Of a stretch of DNA of 64,000 nt, positions 53,204 to 64,000 are shown in pieces. The stretch comes from Flaccisagitta enflata (Eukaryota > Chaetognatha > Sagittoidea > Aphragmophora): contig OZ231127.1 in assembly GCA_965153355.1 (NCBI GenBank), positions 80,972,001 through 81,036,000 of the forward strand, read 5' to 3'. The notes below the pieces were generated by a model. That model was given only the letters and a program-made list of their open reading frames with translations, was not told the origin of the DNA and searched no databases. The number at the start of each line of letters is the position of its first letter. Position 1 is the stretch's first letter. The translations under genes were made by a program, and so were the position numbers.

Positions 53204-55180
53204 TGTTTATGTTTTGCGTGAGTGTGTGTGTGTGTGGTCTTTTGTTTTAGTTTAAATCGAGAGGTACATCGAATTACATTGCATTGTGTTCACCGACTAC
53301 TATATTCATTGAATTGCACATGTATTGTGCTAATGTGATTTTGGAATGATTGTCATTAACGTCATGTGACCCTCGATGCTCGATGCGGAGTACCACTGGA
53401 ATGATGATGATGAGGGGTAAGTTATCCGGAAACTAAACAGGCAGAGATTTTTTTGCAGTTTCCGTTCAAACTAGACTTGCGAGACTTTTTTGCGTTGAGT
53501 CAGGTTTTTCATCCGCGCGAGGAGAGAAAAATGAACGGTATCAAATTTAAGCGTTCAAGGGGTTCAAAGCGAAATGAGTTTTGTGTCAAAAAGCTTCCGA
53601 ATGCCGAGTCGTTTTTAAGCGGCGCGGATGATAAATTTCGAGCGTCCGCGTCCCATCTCAGAGATGCAGATGATTCTCTCCAAATCTTTCAACGTAAAAC
53701 TTTTTCCTCCTTTTCTTCCGAGGGCGTGATCGTGATATAATGCTTTCCACAGGCTCAATACACGTATTTAGAGTACTTTTGTCTTTGTTGTTGAGAGTAT
53801 GATGAATGGATGTAAAACGTCAGTTGGAGAGAGAAAAGAAACGTGTTAAAACGCTTAAAACTTGTGGAAATCGGAAAAAAAGTTTTTCTTCCGATTTCAA
53901 CTTGAAGAAAGAAGAGCCAGTAGAGGAGATGAAAAATTTAAAGACCATCCGCGAGAGAGAGATAAAAAAAAATGACGAAGCAACGAACGGGTGAAGATTT
54001 GAACAGATGACTTTTTTTTTCAAAAAGAAGATAAGTAGTAGTCGTCGTCCTTAGAGGCTTTCAATGTTTTTCAAGTGAAATTTCGACAGCAATTGATGAA
54101 AAAAATGCGATTGAAAAAAAGCTGGTAGCTAGAGCTTCTCATTTTTATATGTTATTTTTTTTTCTATCTCCATTGGACATGAAACACTACAACTACAAAA
54201 GTTGTTATGTGCGTCATCAGCTGCTATCCGATTTTTGATATTCTTTTTTGTTCATGGATTATATAACGTTGGAGCTTGTAGATGAGACAAACGCGACGAA
54301 TATAATGATTGATTGGCGAAAAAGATTTCGATTGGGAACGAGTTAATCCTCGGATCGGGAAAGAAAATCAGGAGTATACACAATTACACATATACGATGA
54401 AGTACTTTTTAGCAAAAGTTATTTCGCTTTGTATTTCTTTGCGGTTTGACGTTGTTACGTATTGGTGAAGACGAGATTTTGTCAAGAGTTTTTTTTTCAA
54501 ATGGTCGATGGTAGTTACAAAAAGAAAAAAAAACTGGAAAGTAACCAACGCTGAAGAATGTGTTCGTGTGTGAGTGTGTACTTCCTTCTCTTGTTTAGCC
54601 TTTTTCCCTCGCTCTCGCCCGGCGCACCGTCGATTATTAATGTTATTACTCACTTTCTTCGAAGGTTGGAGAGATTCCAAAGCCAACCAGTATCTCGAAA
54701 GGCAAACTTGTCCACTTTGTCAACTTTTGATAAGTTTGTTGACATTTTGCTTTTCGTTTTCGAATAGATTGATATATATAGACTGGTATAATGAATAAAT
54801 GATCGCGAATTTTCCAGTATATATTCTCCTTTGCCAAATTGGAAATGCGCTGACTTGATTCGAGTTTTTAAATGGAAATGATCCTTTATTTTTTGGATTC
54901 GTTTCTTTTTAAAAGTTTTTAACGTTTAACTAATTCGTAGGGCCGATTGTTAATCCGATGAACTGAGATTACATCGAAATTGTAACCTCGGTGGATCTTT
55001 TAATAAATTCTGTTTGACTTCTTTTTGATATTTTTCATTTTCGTTCGTTTTTTTTTTATTGAAGTTGTTAAAAAAAAAGAACATCCCAACGATGAAGGAG
55101 GGCGCAAACTTGTCGATTTTATTCTTTACAGATTTTATTTCTTTTTTTTTTTTTATATTTCCTTCTTATTTTTTTTTTTC
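53204..55180. other. FMNL: 5' flank of FMNL
   Basis: About 2 kb upstream of the ATG, expected to hold the 5' UTR and promoter, but I see no convincing TATA box or initiator. Plus-strand frames at 53453-53740 (95 codons) and 53806-53994 (62 codons) lack support. Confidence 0.45.
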
Positions 55181-55186
55181 TTCTTT

Positions 55187-55269
55187 TTATAATTTTGTGT
55201 ACATGTCTCTCTCTCCGGAGCCCAAACTCGGCGGGATCGTAATCTTGGAGAGTCTCGTAACTGGAAAAT
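55187..55269 (-). CDS. Candidate terminal exon of the gene upstream of FMNL
   Basis: Acceptor CTCAACTCAG|ATTTT, then FPVTRLSKITIPPSLGSGER-DMYTKL-stop. The GC-rich segment stands out from AT-rich flanks. It needs an incoming phase-1 junction, so it cannot follow the 62423-62473 exon directly. Function unknown. Confidence 0.35.
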
Positions 55270-55524
55270 CTGAGTTGAGGAAGAAAGAAATGAACAAATT
55301 GAAAAGAAATCAACAAAATGAAAAGAAATGAACAAAATGAAAAGAAATGAACAAAATGAAAAGAAATGAACAGAAAAGTTTATAGACTTTATGAGGGGAT
55401 ATGAGCAAAAGGAAGGACAATGAACAAAATGAAAGGGACGGTCAGAATGAAGAGATATGAATAAGAAGAAGAGAAATGAAGAGAATGAAAAAAAAAAAAC
55501 AATTAATGACAAATCAACAAAGTA

Positions 55525-56125
55525 CAGGGTCATCCACCTGAGTTGTCGGATTCTGTTAAGCTTTTACTCTTTGATGCCAAGAGATATGGATTTGAAATTG
55601 ATCAAGTCTTAAAGAGTATAGATTGACATTTTTTGTATAAAAATTTCAGCCATTTTGGTCAAGTAGTTTGTCTTTAAAATGGATTTTAACGTAAAGCTTT
55701 CATTTCAAGACATAGCAGATTTTCTAGGAATTGTGCAAGTTAACACCCCAATTAGTTTTTGAATTTTTTTAGTAATCAATCCAAAACAGGCTTAAATCAG
55801 TGATGATATTAAAGTATTTCAATATGTTTGTCAGATTATCTTCCATTTGAGATTAATTTTCTCTCTATGGCGTGAATAATAAAAAAAAATGAACATGAAT
55901 GCAAGCAGAATTCTGGATTTCTGATGGACAATCTGTAAAATGGTAAAATACTTGTGTTACTTCAAATTTACATAAAAGACAAACTACTTGACCAAAATGG
56001 CTGAAATTTTTATACAAAAAATGTCAATCTATACTCTTTAAGACATGATCAATTTCAAATCCATGTCTCTTGGCATCTGAGAGTAAAAGCTTAACAGAAT
56101 CCGACAACTCAGGTGGATGACCCAG
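55525..56125. mobile_element. Tc1/mariner-type foldback MITE
   Basis: TA|CAGGGTCATCCACCTGAGTT and the complement ending GGATGACCCAG|TA. Long arms share TTGGTCAAGTAGTTTGTCTT. A diverged relative lies at about 4320-4495. Confidence 0.85.
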
Positions 56126-56943
56126 TAAAACAGGACGCTCAAGCGCCGTTGTGGTCAGGGGTGTGATCGTAGGAATGAACAGATTGAAAAGAAATGAACA
56201 GAATGGAGTGAAATAAAAAGATATAAAGGGGGAAAATATTTTACTCAAGGGATCGGCAAAAAATACGAGAGAAATGGAGAAAAATTCGAGTCGATGAAAA
56301 GTTTGAAGAATTCGCGTTTAAAAGAAAAAAAAAAAGATTTTTCCCCAACATTTCTTCCTTCTTAAAAAACAGAAAAAGAAAACATTGACTGCCAATAAGC
56401 CCTTCTTGATTTGATTCTGCCACTATGGTCTTTAGAGTTTTTTTTTCTTTTTCTTAATATTTTTTGGATATTAAGCGATGCAGATACGAAAGCAATCTGG
56501 CAGGTTATGTGGGGTGGTCAGAATCCGCCTACTGATAGCATACTGATTTTACTGCCATTACCAAGTGTGCGTTGTGTAAAAAAAATAAACTAAACACATG
56601 TTGATAAGTCTTAAATGGGAATATTTGCAGATTTGAATTCAGAAGTACTATCATCGATCTCGAATTGTCGGCTTTTGAAACGCACGACTATGGAGTCTGT
56701 CCCACTTTCTTTAAATTAAGGTACGTTAAGAATATTCCTGATTCCACACTAAGATAATTTCCGTCTCCGAAATGCCCATCTTCGGAAGTAGGTGAAGGTC
56801 AGGTTCGAGTAGGAAAACGAAATAATTCGAAACTCGGAGAAAAAAAAAGAAGCTTCTACTTCGAAAATGATCAGTCATAATCACCGATTTAAAACCAAGA
56901 AGGAATGGGGAGCGGAGAACGGAAGAAACCAGTCGGATATCAA

Positions 56944-57056
56944 CCCTACCCAAATTTTCCCCGAGAAGAATGTCGCGTGCATCCTAACCGACCAACCGAC
57001 GGACCAACCGACTGACCGACACAGCCTCCTATGGATGTGTGATGCCGCATGTAAAA
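56944..57056 (+). mobile_element. Hairpin-type repeat, diverged
   Basis: CCGACCAACCGACGGACC array, CCTCCTATGGATGTGTGATG and a GCCGCATGTAAAAA end; the stem GATGTG/CGCATG is imperfect. Confidence 0.7.
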
Positions 57057-57160
57057 AGGATTCGCACATTCAAAAAGACTTTCAGAATTGCAGAAGATAC
57101 CAAGACAGAACATTAATTTGAGACGAAATGACATAAATGAACAACAAGCGTCGTTAGCTA

Positions 57161-57328
57161 ATTTTAGTCGCGGACTAGCGACTCTATAAGAGGCTTTGTC
57201 CGTCCGTCCGTCGGTCGGTTGGTTGGTCGGTCCGTCCGTCACGCTCGAGTCGAAAAGTGGGAAAACACGCATTCCGCCCCTGCCCACCCATCCGCGACTG
57301 ATATTGGCCGTGTATCCGGCCTTGTTTA
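57161..57328 (-). mobile_element. Hairpin-type repeat, family 1, complete
   Basis: TTTTAGTCGCGGACTAGCGA, CTATAAGAGGCTTTGTCC, GTCGGTCGGTTGGTTGG, CTGCCCACCCATCCGCGACT and GGCCGTGTATCCGGCCTTGT. Confidence 0.9.
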
Positions 57329-57479
57329 CTTTCAATAATACCAAAAAAGCTCTACGTCTATGGAGCTACCAACATACAGACCGACAAAGTGACTTAAAGA
57401 GACGCGCTGCAACCGCCTGAAATATATTTTAGTACCGGAACAGCAGCGACAATGCGTGGCAAAAAAGAAAAGAAAAAAA

Positions 57480-57692
57480 GAAACAAGGCCGGATACACGG
57501 CTACCCAAGTTGCGTGCAGGTGGGCAGGGGCCATATTTGAGGCCACTATCATTTGGGCAGGAGCAGTGACGCCAAAGACCGCAAAAAAACAAAGTAAAGT
57601 GTGACAGACCAATGGACCGACGGACGGATGGACCGACGAACCGACGGACCGACAAAGCGGGTTGTAGAGTCGCGTAGCACGCGACTAAAAAA
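57480..57692 (+). mobile_element. Hairpin-type repeat, family 1, complete
   Basis: AAACAAGGCCGGATACACGG, GTTGCGTGCAGGTGGGCAGG, ACCGACGGACGGATGGACC and the stem AGTCGCGTAGCACGCGACT plus A run. It faces the 57161-57328 copy in inverted orientation. Confidence 0.9.
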
Positions 57693-58069
57693 AGGGGCAA
57701 CCAAAAACGAGATTTATGACTAATATTTAATCAACCGAAATGAATAAAGTGGGTGGCAAAAACAAAGTATTAGGAATTCCGAATATCAATTTGCGGTGTT
57801 CGGTGTGGTCTTTGATGAGGGGAAGAAAGACTTAAAAAAAAGAGAGGCTTAAATTCTGCCATCAAAAACAAAAACCCCACAAGTACATGAAAATAAAAAG
57901 GAAGATGACGGGGGGCAAAAATCTCCTTTTGGGCGTGTTGGAAAAATTCTTCGGAATGAGAATTTTGTGGTGGTGTAAATTTTCACGTGAAAAAGAAACC
58001 GCCTTTTTGAGTTTTGAGATCAGTTCACTCGTAAATGTAAAACAGGGAATGTCTATCTGTCAGTCTGTA

Positions 58070-58341
58070 TGTTTTTGTGCACATCCACGCATATACTCAA
58101 GAGTAAAGAGGTCATGTATATCCGTAAGTTGGTTGGTAGGTGGGTGGGAAACCACGCAGAACGGTCAGTTCTGGCGTTTGCCTCCATTCCTGTTACCTCT
58201 CATGCCTGTCCCACATTTGCTTATCGATCCATTTATTCATTCATTAATTCATTCATTCATTCATTCATTCATTCAAAACATTCTTTGATATATTCTTGAT
58301 CAGTGAGGCACAAATATTTACCGTAACTTGGCTTTGTTTGC
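58070..58341 (-). mobile_element. Hairpin-type repeat, family 2, diverged
   Basis: AAGAGGTCATGTATATCCG, GTTGGTTGGTAGGTGGG, CTGGCGTTTGCCTCCATTCC, a CATT microsatellite and TTCTTGATCAGTGAGGCAC, in the order of the 58778 copy. Confidence 0.7.
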
Positions 58342-58777
58342 TCACCTCCTTGCTTTGTTTTCGTTGCTAGTAAATTCTTTTTTTAGTGTAACTACGCCAG
58401 CTATATAAAAAAGATTGCTCTTGAGAAGTACTGCATTTGGCTCTTAGTTGCGCCTATGCATCTGGCGGAGTCGATCGGTTGTCCAATGGTCCACCACACT
58501 ATCGTCGAAGGACGCACCTTTTGGTCTATTGGCCTTGTAACTTCTCCACTTTTCTTGTTTTTAAGTGAGAACTTTATTGTAAAGTGAAGAATCGCGATGA
58601 AATGTGGCGGAACTAAGTGAAGAGGTCAAAAACCCAAAAAAACTTTTTTGAGGTGGGTCTCTTTGTTATTTTCGATCTTTGCGCTGCTACTGGATTGGTC
58701 CGTCGGTCGATTCGTCGGACAAGTAGATTATTTTCACAACAGCGCCATTGGCGTTTTACAAATTTGCTCATTTGACC

Positions 58778-59024
58778 TTTTTTAAGTGCGTCCTCGCATT
58801 TCCATAAGAGGTCATGTTCGTCGGTTGGTTGGTTGGTCGGTTGGTAACGCAAACGTTTAAAATGCGCAAAACGGCTCATTCTGACGTATTTCTTCATTCC
58901 TATCACCTTTTGTGCCTTACCACATTCATTTTCGTTCATTCATTCATTCATTCATAAAAAACGTTCATTCACAAATTCTTAATCAAGCGAGGCGCACTTA
59001 TTGACCTTCACTCGGCCTTGTTTG
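58778..59024 (-). mobile_element. Hairpin-type repeat, family 2, complete
   Basis: TTTTTTAAGTGCGTCCTCGC end, AAGAGGTCATGTTCGTCGG, GGTTGGTTGGTCGG, CATTCATTCATT, TTAATCAAGCGAGGCGCAC and CGGCCTTGTTT. Confidence 0.85.
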
Positions 59025-59284
59025 TACAGCGTACAAACGGTGCAGCGTGTAAGTGTGAAGATGCCGCAAAAATGGAAACCAAACGAAGGACTAAGAATGA
59101 AATGTAAAGCCGGCAATAAAGTTCATAAAAACAAGTGACGCGGGGTTACCAGTAATGGCGGCTGTCGCCGTGAGGAAAAAAGTCGTAAGCGTTGTTCACT
59201 TTTCACCAAGCTTTGGTCTTCAGTCGCTGCAACTCTTTTTATTTGTTAGATCAAATTAAGAACAATTGTATGTATTGGTTGCAC

Positions 59285-60375
59285 TGAAAATCAGGGGAAA
59301 ATAGGACTGAGCCAAATGAGCTAAAAAACTCAAAATCACTCAACCAGACAACCAGCTATGTTTACTGACATGCTTTCTTGTATTTGCAAGCTTAAATCAA
59401 AACATTTGTTTATCTGTTTTGAAATCAGAAAAAAAGCAAGCTAAATGAGCTAAATGAGTTAAATGAGCTAGAATACTTAAAAACACCCTAACAAATGAGC
59501 AGCTTTGCTCACTGACATGCTCTCTTGTATTTGCTTGCTTAAACATCAATAGTAGTAAACATGTATTTTATCCAATGGCGAATGAGTAATTACATCAATG
59601 ACACTTAATTTGAGGAAAGGAACAAACAAAAGCCCGTGCACCAGCGCAATAATAAAAACTTCAGAAACAGGGAATAAGTTTGCCGATAGGCTTGTTACAG
59701 TTGCACCTATATGTCAAAATGCTTGACAAGGATGAGTTTATAGGGTTTTTTTTTTCCATTTAATTCAGATTTCTTCACGACTTTCTTGAGCATTGATCCA
59801 TGATGGTCTCCGGAAGAGTTGCAGCAGAAGTGGGGTCATCATATGTCAGTGAGGGAAAGGGAGAGAGAAAAATGGGGAAACCATTAATTTTTGGTCGCAA
59901 GAAAGGGATATGTTAAATGCTTCAAAAGAACAGGGGTAAAACACATGGGCACAAAAAGGACTGGAAGGCACACCCCTAGCCAGCCATGAGTGGTGAGATT
60001 CCAACTGCAGTGAACCGACAGTGTCGGAACACCCCAGCATAAAACCCCACCCCACCAGGCCAACCAGAGGCATGCCCCCCACGCCCATGCCCACATGTCC
60101 CCCCATGTCCAATTTTGAAGCATGTTACAGAGTGAATAAAACATAGGATGAATTAAATTGTTGGTAGTAAATTTTACGTCTAAACGCCCAATTTCAAATG
60201 TGTGACTCAAAAAGTTAATCAGATCTATCAATATTTTAGCTCATTTATTGCATTTGAAATCAGAAAAAAAAACTGAGCTAAGTGAGCTAGATAAGCTAAA
60301 ATGCTCAGAATCACCCTCACAGATGAGCAGTTATGCTCATAAACATGTTTTCTTGTATTTGCATGTTCAAACAAG
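59285..60375 (+). repeat. Three copies of a 130-bp AT-rich repeat
   Basis: At about 59285-59400, 59415-59545 and 60247-60375: GAAATCAG, several GAGCTAAATGAGCTA steps, CATGCTCTCTTGTATTTGC and a CTTAAA end. The 700 bp between the second and third copies holds no convincing gene. Confidence 0.7.
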
Positions 60376-60518
60376 TATAGATACACTTTTTTACTGATCC
60401 TACATAAAATCATAAAAAATTGAAAAAAAAATCAATTTGAATATTCGTAAATAAATCTTTAAAAAATCATAGCGCAAAAAAGCTTAAAAACAACAGTCCT
60501 CGACTGTAGTCTATTTGG

Positions 60519-60784
60519 AGTCCGACCCGGCTACTCAGTCTGACCCAGCTACTCAGTCTGACCCGGCTACTCAGTCTGACCCGGCTACTCAGTCTGACCC
60601 GGCTACTCAGTCTGACCCGGCTACTCAGTCTGACCCGGCTACTCAGTCTGACCCGGCTACTCAGTCTGACCCGGCTACTCAGTCTGACCCGGCTACTTAG
60701 TCTGACCCGGCTACTTAGTCTGACCCGGCTACTCAGTCTGACCCGGCTACTCAGTCTGACCCGGCTACTCAGTCTGACCCAGCT
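60519..60784 (+). repeat. 18-bp minisatellite
   Basis: About 15 units of TCTGACCCGGCTACTCAG, highly uniform. Confidence 0.97.
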
Positions 60785-61141
60785 ACCGATTGCATACCTT
60801 AAAGTCCATGATGGCATACCTTGAAGTTCATGGTGGCATACCTTGCAGCCTATGATGGCATACCTTGAAGCCCATGATGGCATTCCTTGAAGTCCATGAA
60901 AGCATACCTTATAATCCAACAATAAAAAAAAATTTTTTTCAAAAAAAATATTTTTCAAAAAAAATTTTTAAAAAAAAATTTTTCAAAAAAAAAAATTTTT
61001 CAAAAAAAATTTTTTTCAAAAAAAAAAATTTTTCAAAAAAATTTTTTTTTCAAAAAAAAAAAATTTTTTTTTCAAATTTTTTTCAAAAAAAAAAAAAAAA
61101 AAAAAATTTCAACAAAAAATTTCAAAAAAAAAAAAAAAATT

Positions 61142-61733
61142 CAAGTCCAGGATATAATGTTACTAGATACATCACAAATACCCTTATATTTTCTTAACCA
61201 ATACTCAGAATTTAATGAAATCTTGCAGGGGAGCTTTAATTGATGTAATGAACCTTCACAACAAGTTTGAACAACATTGGTGAACCTTTACTACCATTCC
61301 CCTATGTAAATTGCATAAGTCTAGGAATTAATATTACTAGCAAAATACCCTTTTATCTTCTAAACCAATACTCAGAATTATCTGAAATCTTGCAGGGGAG
61401 CTTTAATTGATGCAATAAACCTTCACAACAAGTTTGAACAACATTGGTGAACCTTTACTACCCTTCCCCTATGTAAATTGCACAAGTCCAGGAATTAATA
61501 TTACTACAAAAATAATAGGCAAAGGGTATTAAATATTTATGAATGTTGTTGAAAGTTGGTACACAGGTTAGTAATGCCCTAAAAATAACACTGACCAAGT
61601 TTCATCAACATCTGAGTTGTGGTTCTCAAGTTTTTAAGGGTTGACACAACGAACAACGACGAACAAACAACGGCTTACTACACGATCAGTGCTATGTTAT
61701 AGTCCTCGACGTAAACTGATCGTCGAGGACAAA
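61142..61733 (+). mobile_element. Repeat family 3, copy 2
   Basis: CAAGTCCAGGATATAATGTT, two internal units with TCTTGCAGGGGAGCTTTAAT, GTTGGTACACAGGTTAGTAA, TACACGATCAGTGCTATG and stem GTCCTCGACG..CGTCGAGGAC plus AAAAA. Confidence 0.85.
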
Positions 61734-61773
61734 AACTTTTTTTCAAAAAAAAATTTTTTTCTCAAAAAAAAAT

Positions 61774-62362
61774 TCTCAAGTCCAGGAAATAATGTTACTA
61801 GATACATCATAAATACCCTTATATTTTCTTAACCAATATTCAGAATTTACTGAAATCTTGCAAGGGAGCTTTAATTGATGCAATGAACCTTCACAACAAG
61901 TTTGAACAACATTGGTGAACCTTTACTACCCTTCCCCTATGTAAATTGCACAAGTCTAAAAATTAATATTACTAGCAAAATACCCTAATATCTTCTAAAC
62001 CAATACTCAGAATTATCTGAAATCTTGCAGGGGGGCTTTAATTACCACTATGAACTTCTAAAACAAGTTTAAACAACATTGGTGAACCTTTACTACCCTT
62101 CCCCTATATAAATTTCATAAGTCCAGGAATTAATATTACTACAAATATAATAGGCAAAGGGTATTAAATATTTATGAATGTTGTTGAAAGTTGGTACACA
62201 GGTTAGTAATGCCCTCAAAATAACACTGACCAAGTTTCATCAACATATGAGTTGTGCTTCTCAAGTTTTTAAGGGTTGACACACACAGACAGACACACGA
62301 CTCACTACACGATCAAGGCTATGTTATAGTCCTCGACGTAAACTGATCGTCGAGGACAAAAA
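61774..62362 (+). mobile_element. Repeat family 3, copy 3
   Basis: Direct repeat of the preceding copy with the same order of units and the same terminal stem GTCCTCGACG..CGTCGAGGAC plus AAAAA. Only 40 bp separate the two. Confidence 0.85.
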
Positions 62363-62422
62363 TATTTGACGTAGAGAATTCTGCTTGGTGCCAAATGAAA
62401 GAGAATTATCAAATTTACTTAC

Positions 62423-62473
62423 CCTATCAATTTCATTGGAGGCCACAATCAGCCGGAAGAGACCCGCAACTTC
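62423..62473 (-). CDS. Isolated 51-bp candidate exon of an upstream gene
   Basis: EVAGLFRLIVASNEIDR flanked by acceptor CTTATTAG|GAAG and a consensus donor AGG|GTAAGTA. Helical-looking peptide that I do not recognise. It lies outside FMNL and would belong to a minus-strand gene starting beyond the right edge. Confidence 0.5.
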
Positions 62474-62539
62474 CTAATAAGAAAAGAAAACCATGTTTCT
62501 CTCAAATATGTCAAAAAGTCGAAGACTGACTACGACTTT

Positions 62540-62739
62540 TTTCCCGACAATATCGTTGCGGACGGATAGGCGGGGGCAGCCAACCCCCAACCACACCCAA
62601 CCCCCTTCCAACACAGACACATCCACAAAAAGCTTCTAAAACGCTCATTTTCCCACTTTTAACTTGTGTCCATAGACGGACCAATGGACCAACGGACGGA
62701 CAAAGCCTCTTACAGAGTTGCGTGTCCGCAACTAAAAAG
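62540..62739 (+). mobile_element. Hairpin-type repeat, family 1
   Basis: TTGCGGACGGATAGGCGGGG, GGACCAATGGACCAACGGAC, AAGCCTCTTACAGAG and stem GTTGCGTGTCCGCAAC plus TAAAAA. Confidence 0.85.
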
Positions 62740-62825
62740 GACCCATCAAATAGGAGAGAGAAAAATTAGCCTAAAAATACGTGCATTCGTGGAATTATCT
62801 TCGTTTTAAACTACAGATACAAACT

Positions 62826-62888
62826 CCTAGGAACTGAACAAGCAGACGGACATAGCCAGTTATAGAGGTGCTTTGTCGCACCTAAAAA
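62826..62888 (+). mobile_element. Hairpin-type repeat, 3' end with variant stem
   Basis: AGCAGACGGACATAGCCAGT, TATAGAGGTGCTTTGTCGCA and CCTAAAAATT. The stem here is AGGTGC..GCACCT. Confidence 0.7.
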
Positions 62889-63363
62889 TTATTTTGTTAT
62901 TGACAGATATCCCTGCAGCCAATATGGAAAATCAGAACAAAATTTTTTTAGGGACTAAGGATTTATTTCTTTGCAGGCAAAATTTCGTTACGGGCGAGTT
63001 CTTTAGCACGTAATTCGACTGTAGGTATAGAATGTGGAAAAAAAATAAAACATGGAAAATTGAATAAAGCGGGGGATTTGATTTTGGCGATGCCCCGCCT
63101 ATGTAAACATCACTAAAAAGGTTAGTTGATATAGCCAAAAAGAAAAAAAAATATGGCCTAACATATAAAAAGAATGATGGAAAATAAACCTCCCCGGGCT
63201 TTGGTCCAGATCCTGTTTTTCTTTTCTCTTTTTTGCCTTTTTCTTCCCTCCGAAAAAAATTATTTATTTAGGCTTTTGTTTGTTTTTGTCGTTTAGTTTA
63301 ATCAATTCTGCTTTTTGGGTCACGATCACTGCTCAGCTTAGGTCTCTGTAAATGCTGGGGTCG

Positions 63364-63469
<106 letters not shown>

Positions 63470-63587
63470 CATTTCATATCATCTCATAGGCTTCAAGGCT
63501 TATGGTCTTCGCTCATTGAGCATTTTGCGTCATGGCGGGAATTCCGCCGACCATCCCGGTCTGAAAGGCAATTCAAGGATCCTTGTC

Positions 63588-64000
63588 CTATCTTCTTGAA
63601 AGGAAACTTCTTAGTAATTTCTCGCTACCAAGAATGGCTGTTTTGACGCACATCGACGGTGAGATTTCTGCTGGGATCATCTTCAAGTATTTCTCAAAGT
63701 TTTCAGATACAACACCAACACTGCCAACCACCACCGGCACCACCAGGCAATCAGTGTCCCACATACGACCAAGTTCAAGACGAAGTCCGCTGTATTTAGT
63801 GATCTTTTCTTGTTCTTTGTCAGAGACGTTGATGTCATTTGGGCAGGAAATATCAATTACATTTATATATAAGTCTTCTTTCCAGCTTTGTCGCCGATAA
63901 CAATATCAGGGCGGTTCAACACATATGGTCATATGGTCATAATTGAGTCCCATATAATCTCAGTGTTCTTGGATAAGATGACCTCCTTTGGCTTATGACA
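63588..64000 (-). pseudogene. Decayed non-LTR retrotransposon ORF2, 3' end
   Basis: Reading on the minus strand, fragments NRPDIVIGDKAGKKTYI, VIDISCPNDINVSDKEQEKI, TKYSGLRLELGRMWDTDCLV, VPVVVGSVGVVSE and CVKTAILGSEKLLRSFLSRR-stop match the end of LINE-type reverse-transcriptase ORFs (RRPDI..D, DIAVP.D, EKY.DL..EL.R.W, VIPVVVGALG, AILGTA.ILRKVL; family knowledge). An in-frame stop after KKTYI, a frameshift, and a duplicated ACCATATG giving a TGA show it is dead. It runs off the right edge. Confidence 0.88.

Noticed and set aside
53453-53994. Plus-strand frames of 95 and 62 codons upstream of FMNL
   Set aside because: Lysine/serine-rich with no homology or splice sites; more likely FMNL 5' UTR or promoter.
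58440-58550. Another hairpin-type repeat (GTCGATCGGTTGTCCAATGG)
   Set aside because: Only weak similarity to the array, without clear ends.
59846-60231. Minus-strand frames of 88 and 115 codons (Gly/Met-rich, hydrophobic)
   Set aside because: Caused by a C-rich patch near 60000-60110; no splice context or similarity.

Overview
This is nuclear DNA from an animal, almost certainly an invertebrate. The coding sequence is split into small exons with GT..AG introns. Microsatellites and minisatellites are extremely dense, and the rest is packed with palindromic transposon remnants. I cannot place the species. Most long open frames here are translated microsatellites, so genes were found by joining splice sites whose reading phases agree.

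The central gene is a complete formin of the FMNL/FRL family on the minus strand, from the ATG at 53203 to the stop at 27001. I could join 18 coding exons with matching phase throughout (3561 nt, 1186 residues). The product has an N-myristoylation-type start (MGNSPS), a GTPase-binding/FH3 region (exons 2-8), a coiled coil (9-10), a Gly-rich then Pro-rich FH1 (11), a full FH2 (11-16) and a DAD-like tail (17-18). Its introns hold very large arrays: a 46-bp A/B repeat (29.7-31.5 kb), TTCA/TTCC (34-35.5 kb), (TA)n flanked by (CT)n (36.8-37.6 kb) and a TTG array (38.4-39.5 kb).

Left of it, also on the minus strand, lie the last five exons of an unidentified docking-adaptor-like gene (12346 to 9926; tyrosine motifs YDFP and YVNI). 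Next come the last three exons of an unidentified Ser/Pro/Ala-rich protein (3894 to 1859) and one isolated Ser/Pro-rich exon (217-365). On the right there are two isolated candidate exons of an upstream minus-strand gene (62423-62473 and 55187-55269) and the 3' end of a decayed non-LTR retrotransposon (63588-64000).

Mobile DNA includes a hAT-type element with 8-bp target duplications (6598-7659), a smaller hAT-like palindrome (20541-20878), several long foldback elements with TA target sites, and a family of about 20 short repeats. Members of that family combine a GGACC/GACC-type array with a terminal stem-loop whose two arms co-vary between copies. Two related families also end in a stem-loop plus an A run.

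The most unusual observation is that several FMNL exons (5, 6, 7, 9, 14) sit at the end of small tandem or nearby duplications of their own exon edge, splice site included. In exons 5 and 9 some copies differ from the real exon only at synonymous positions.
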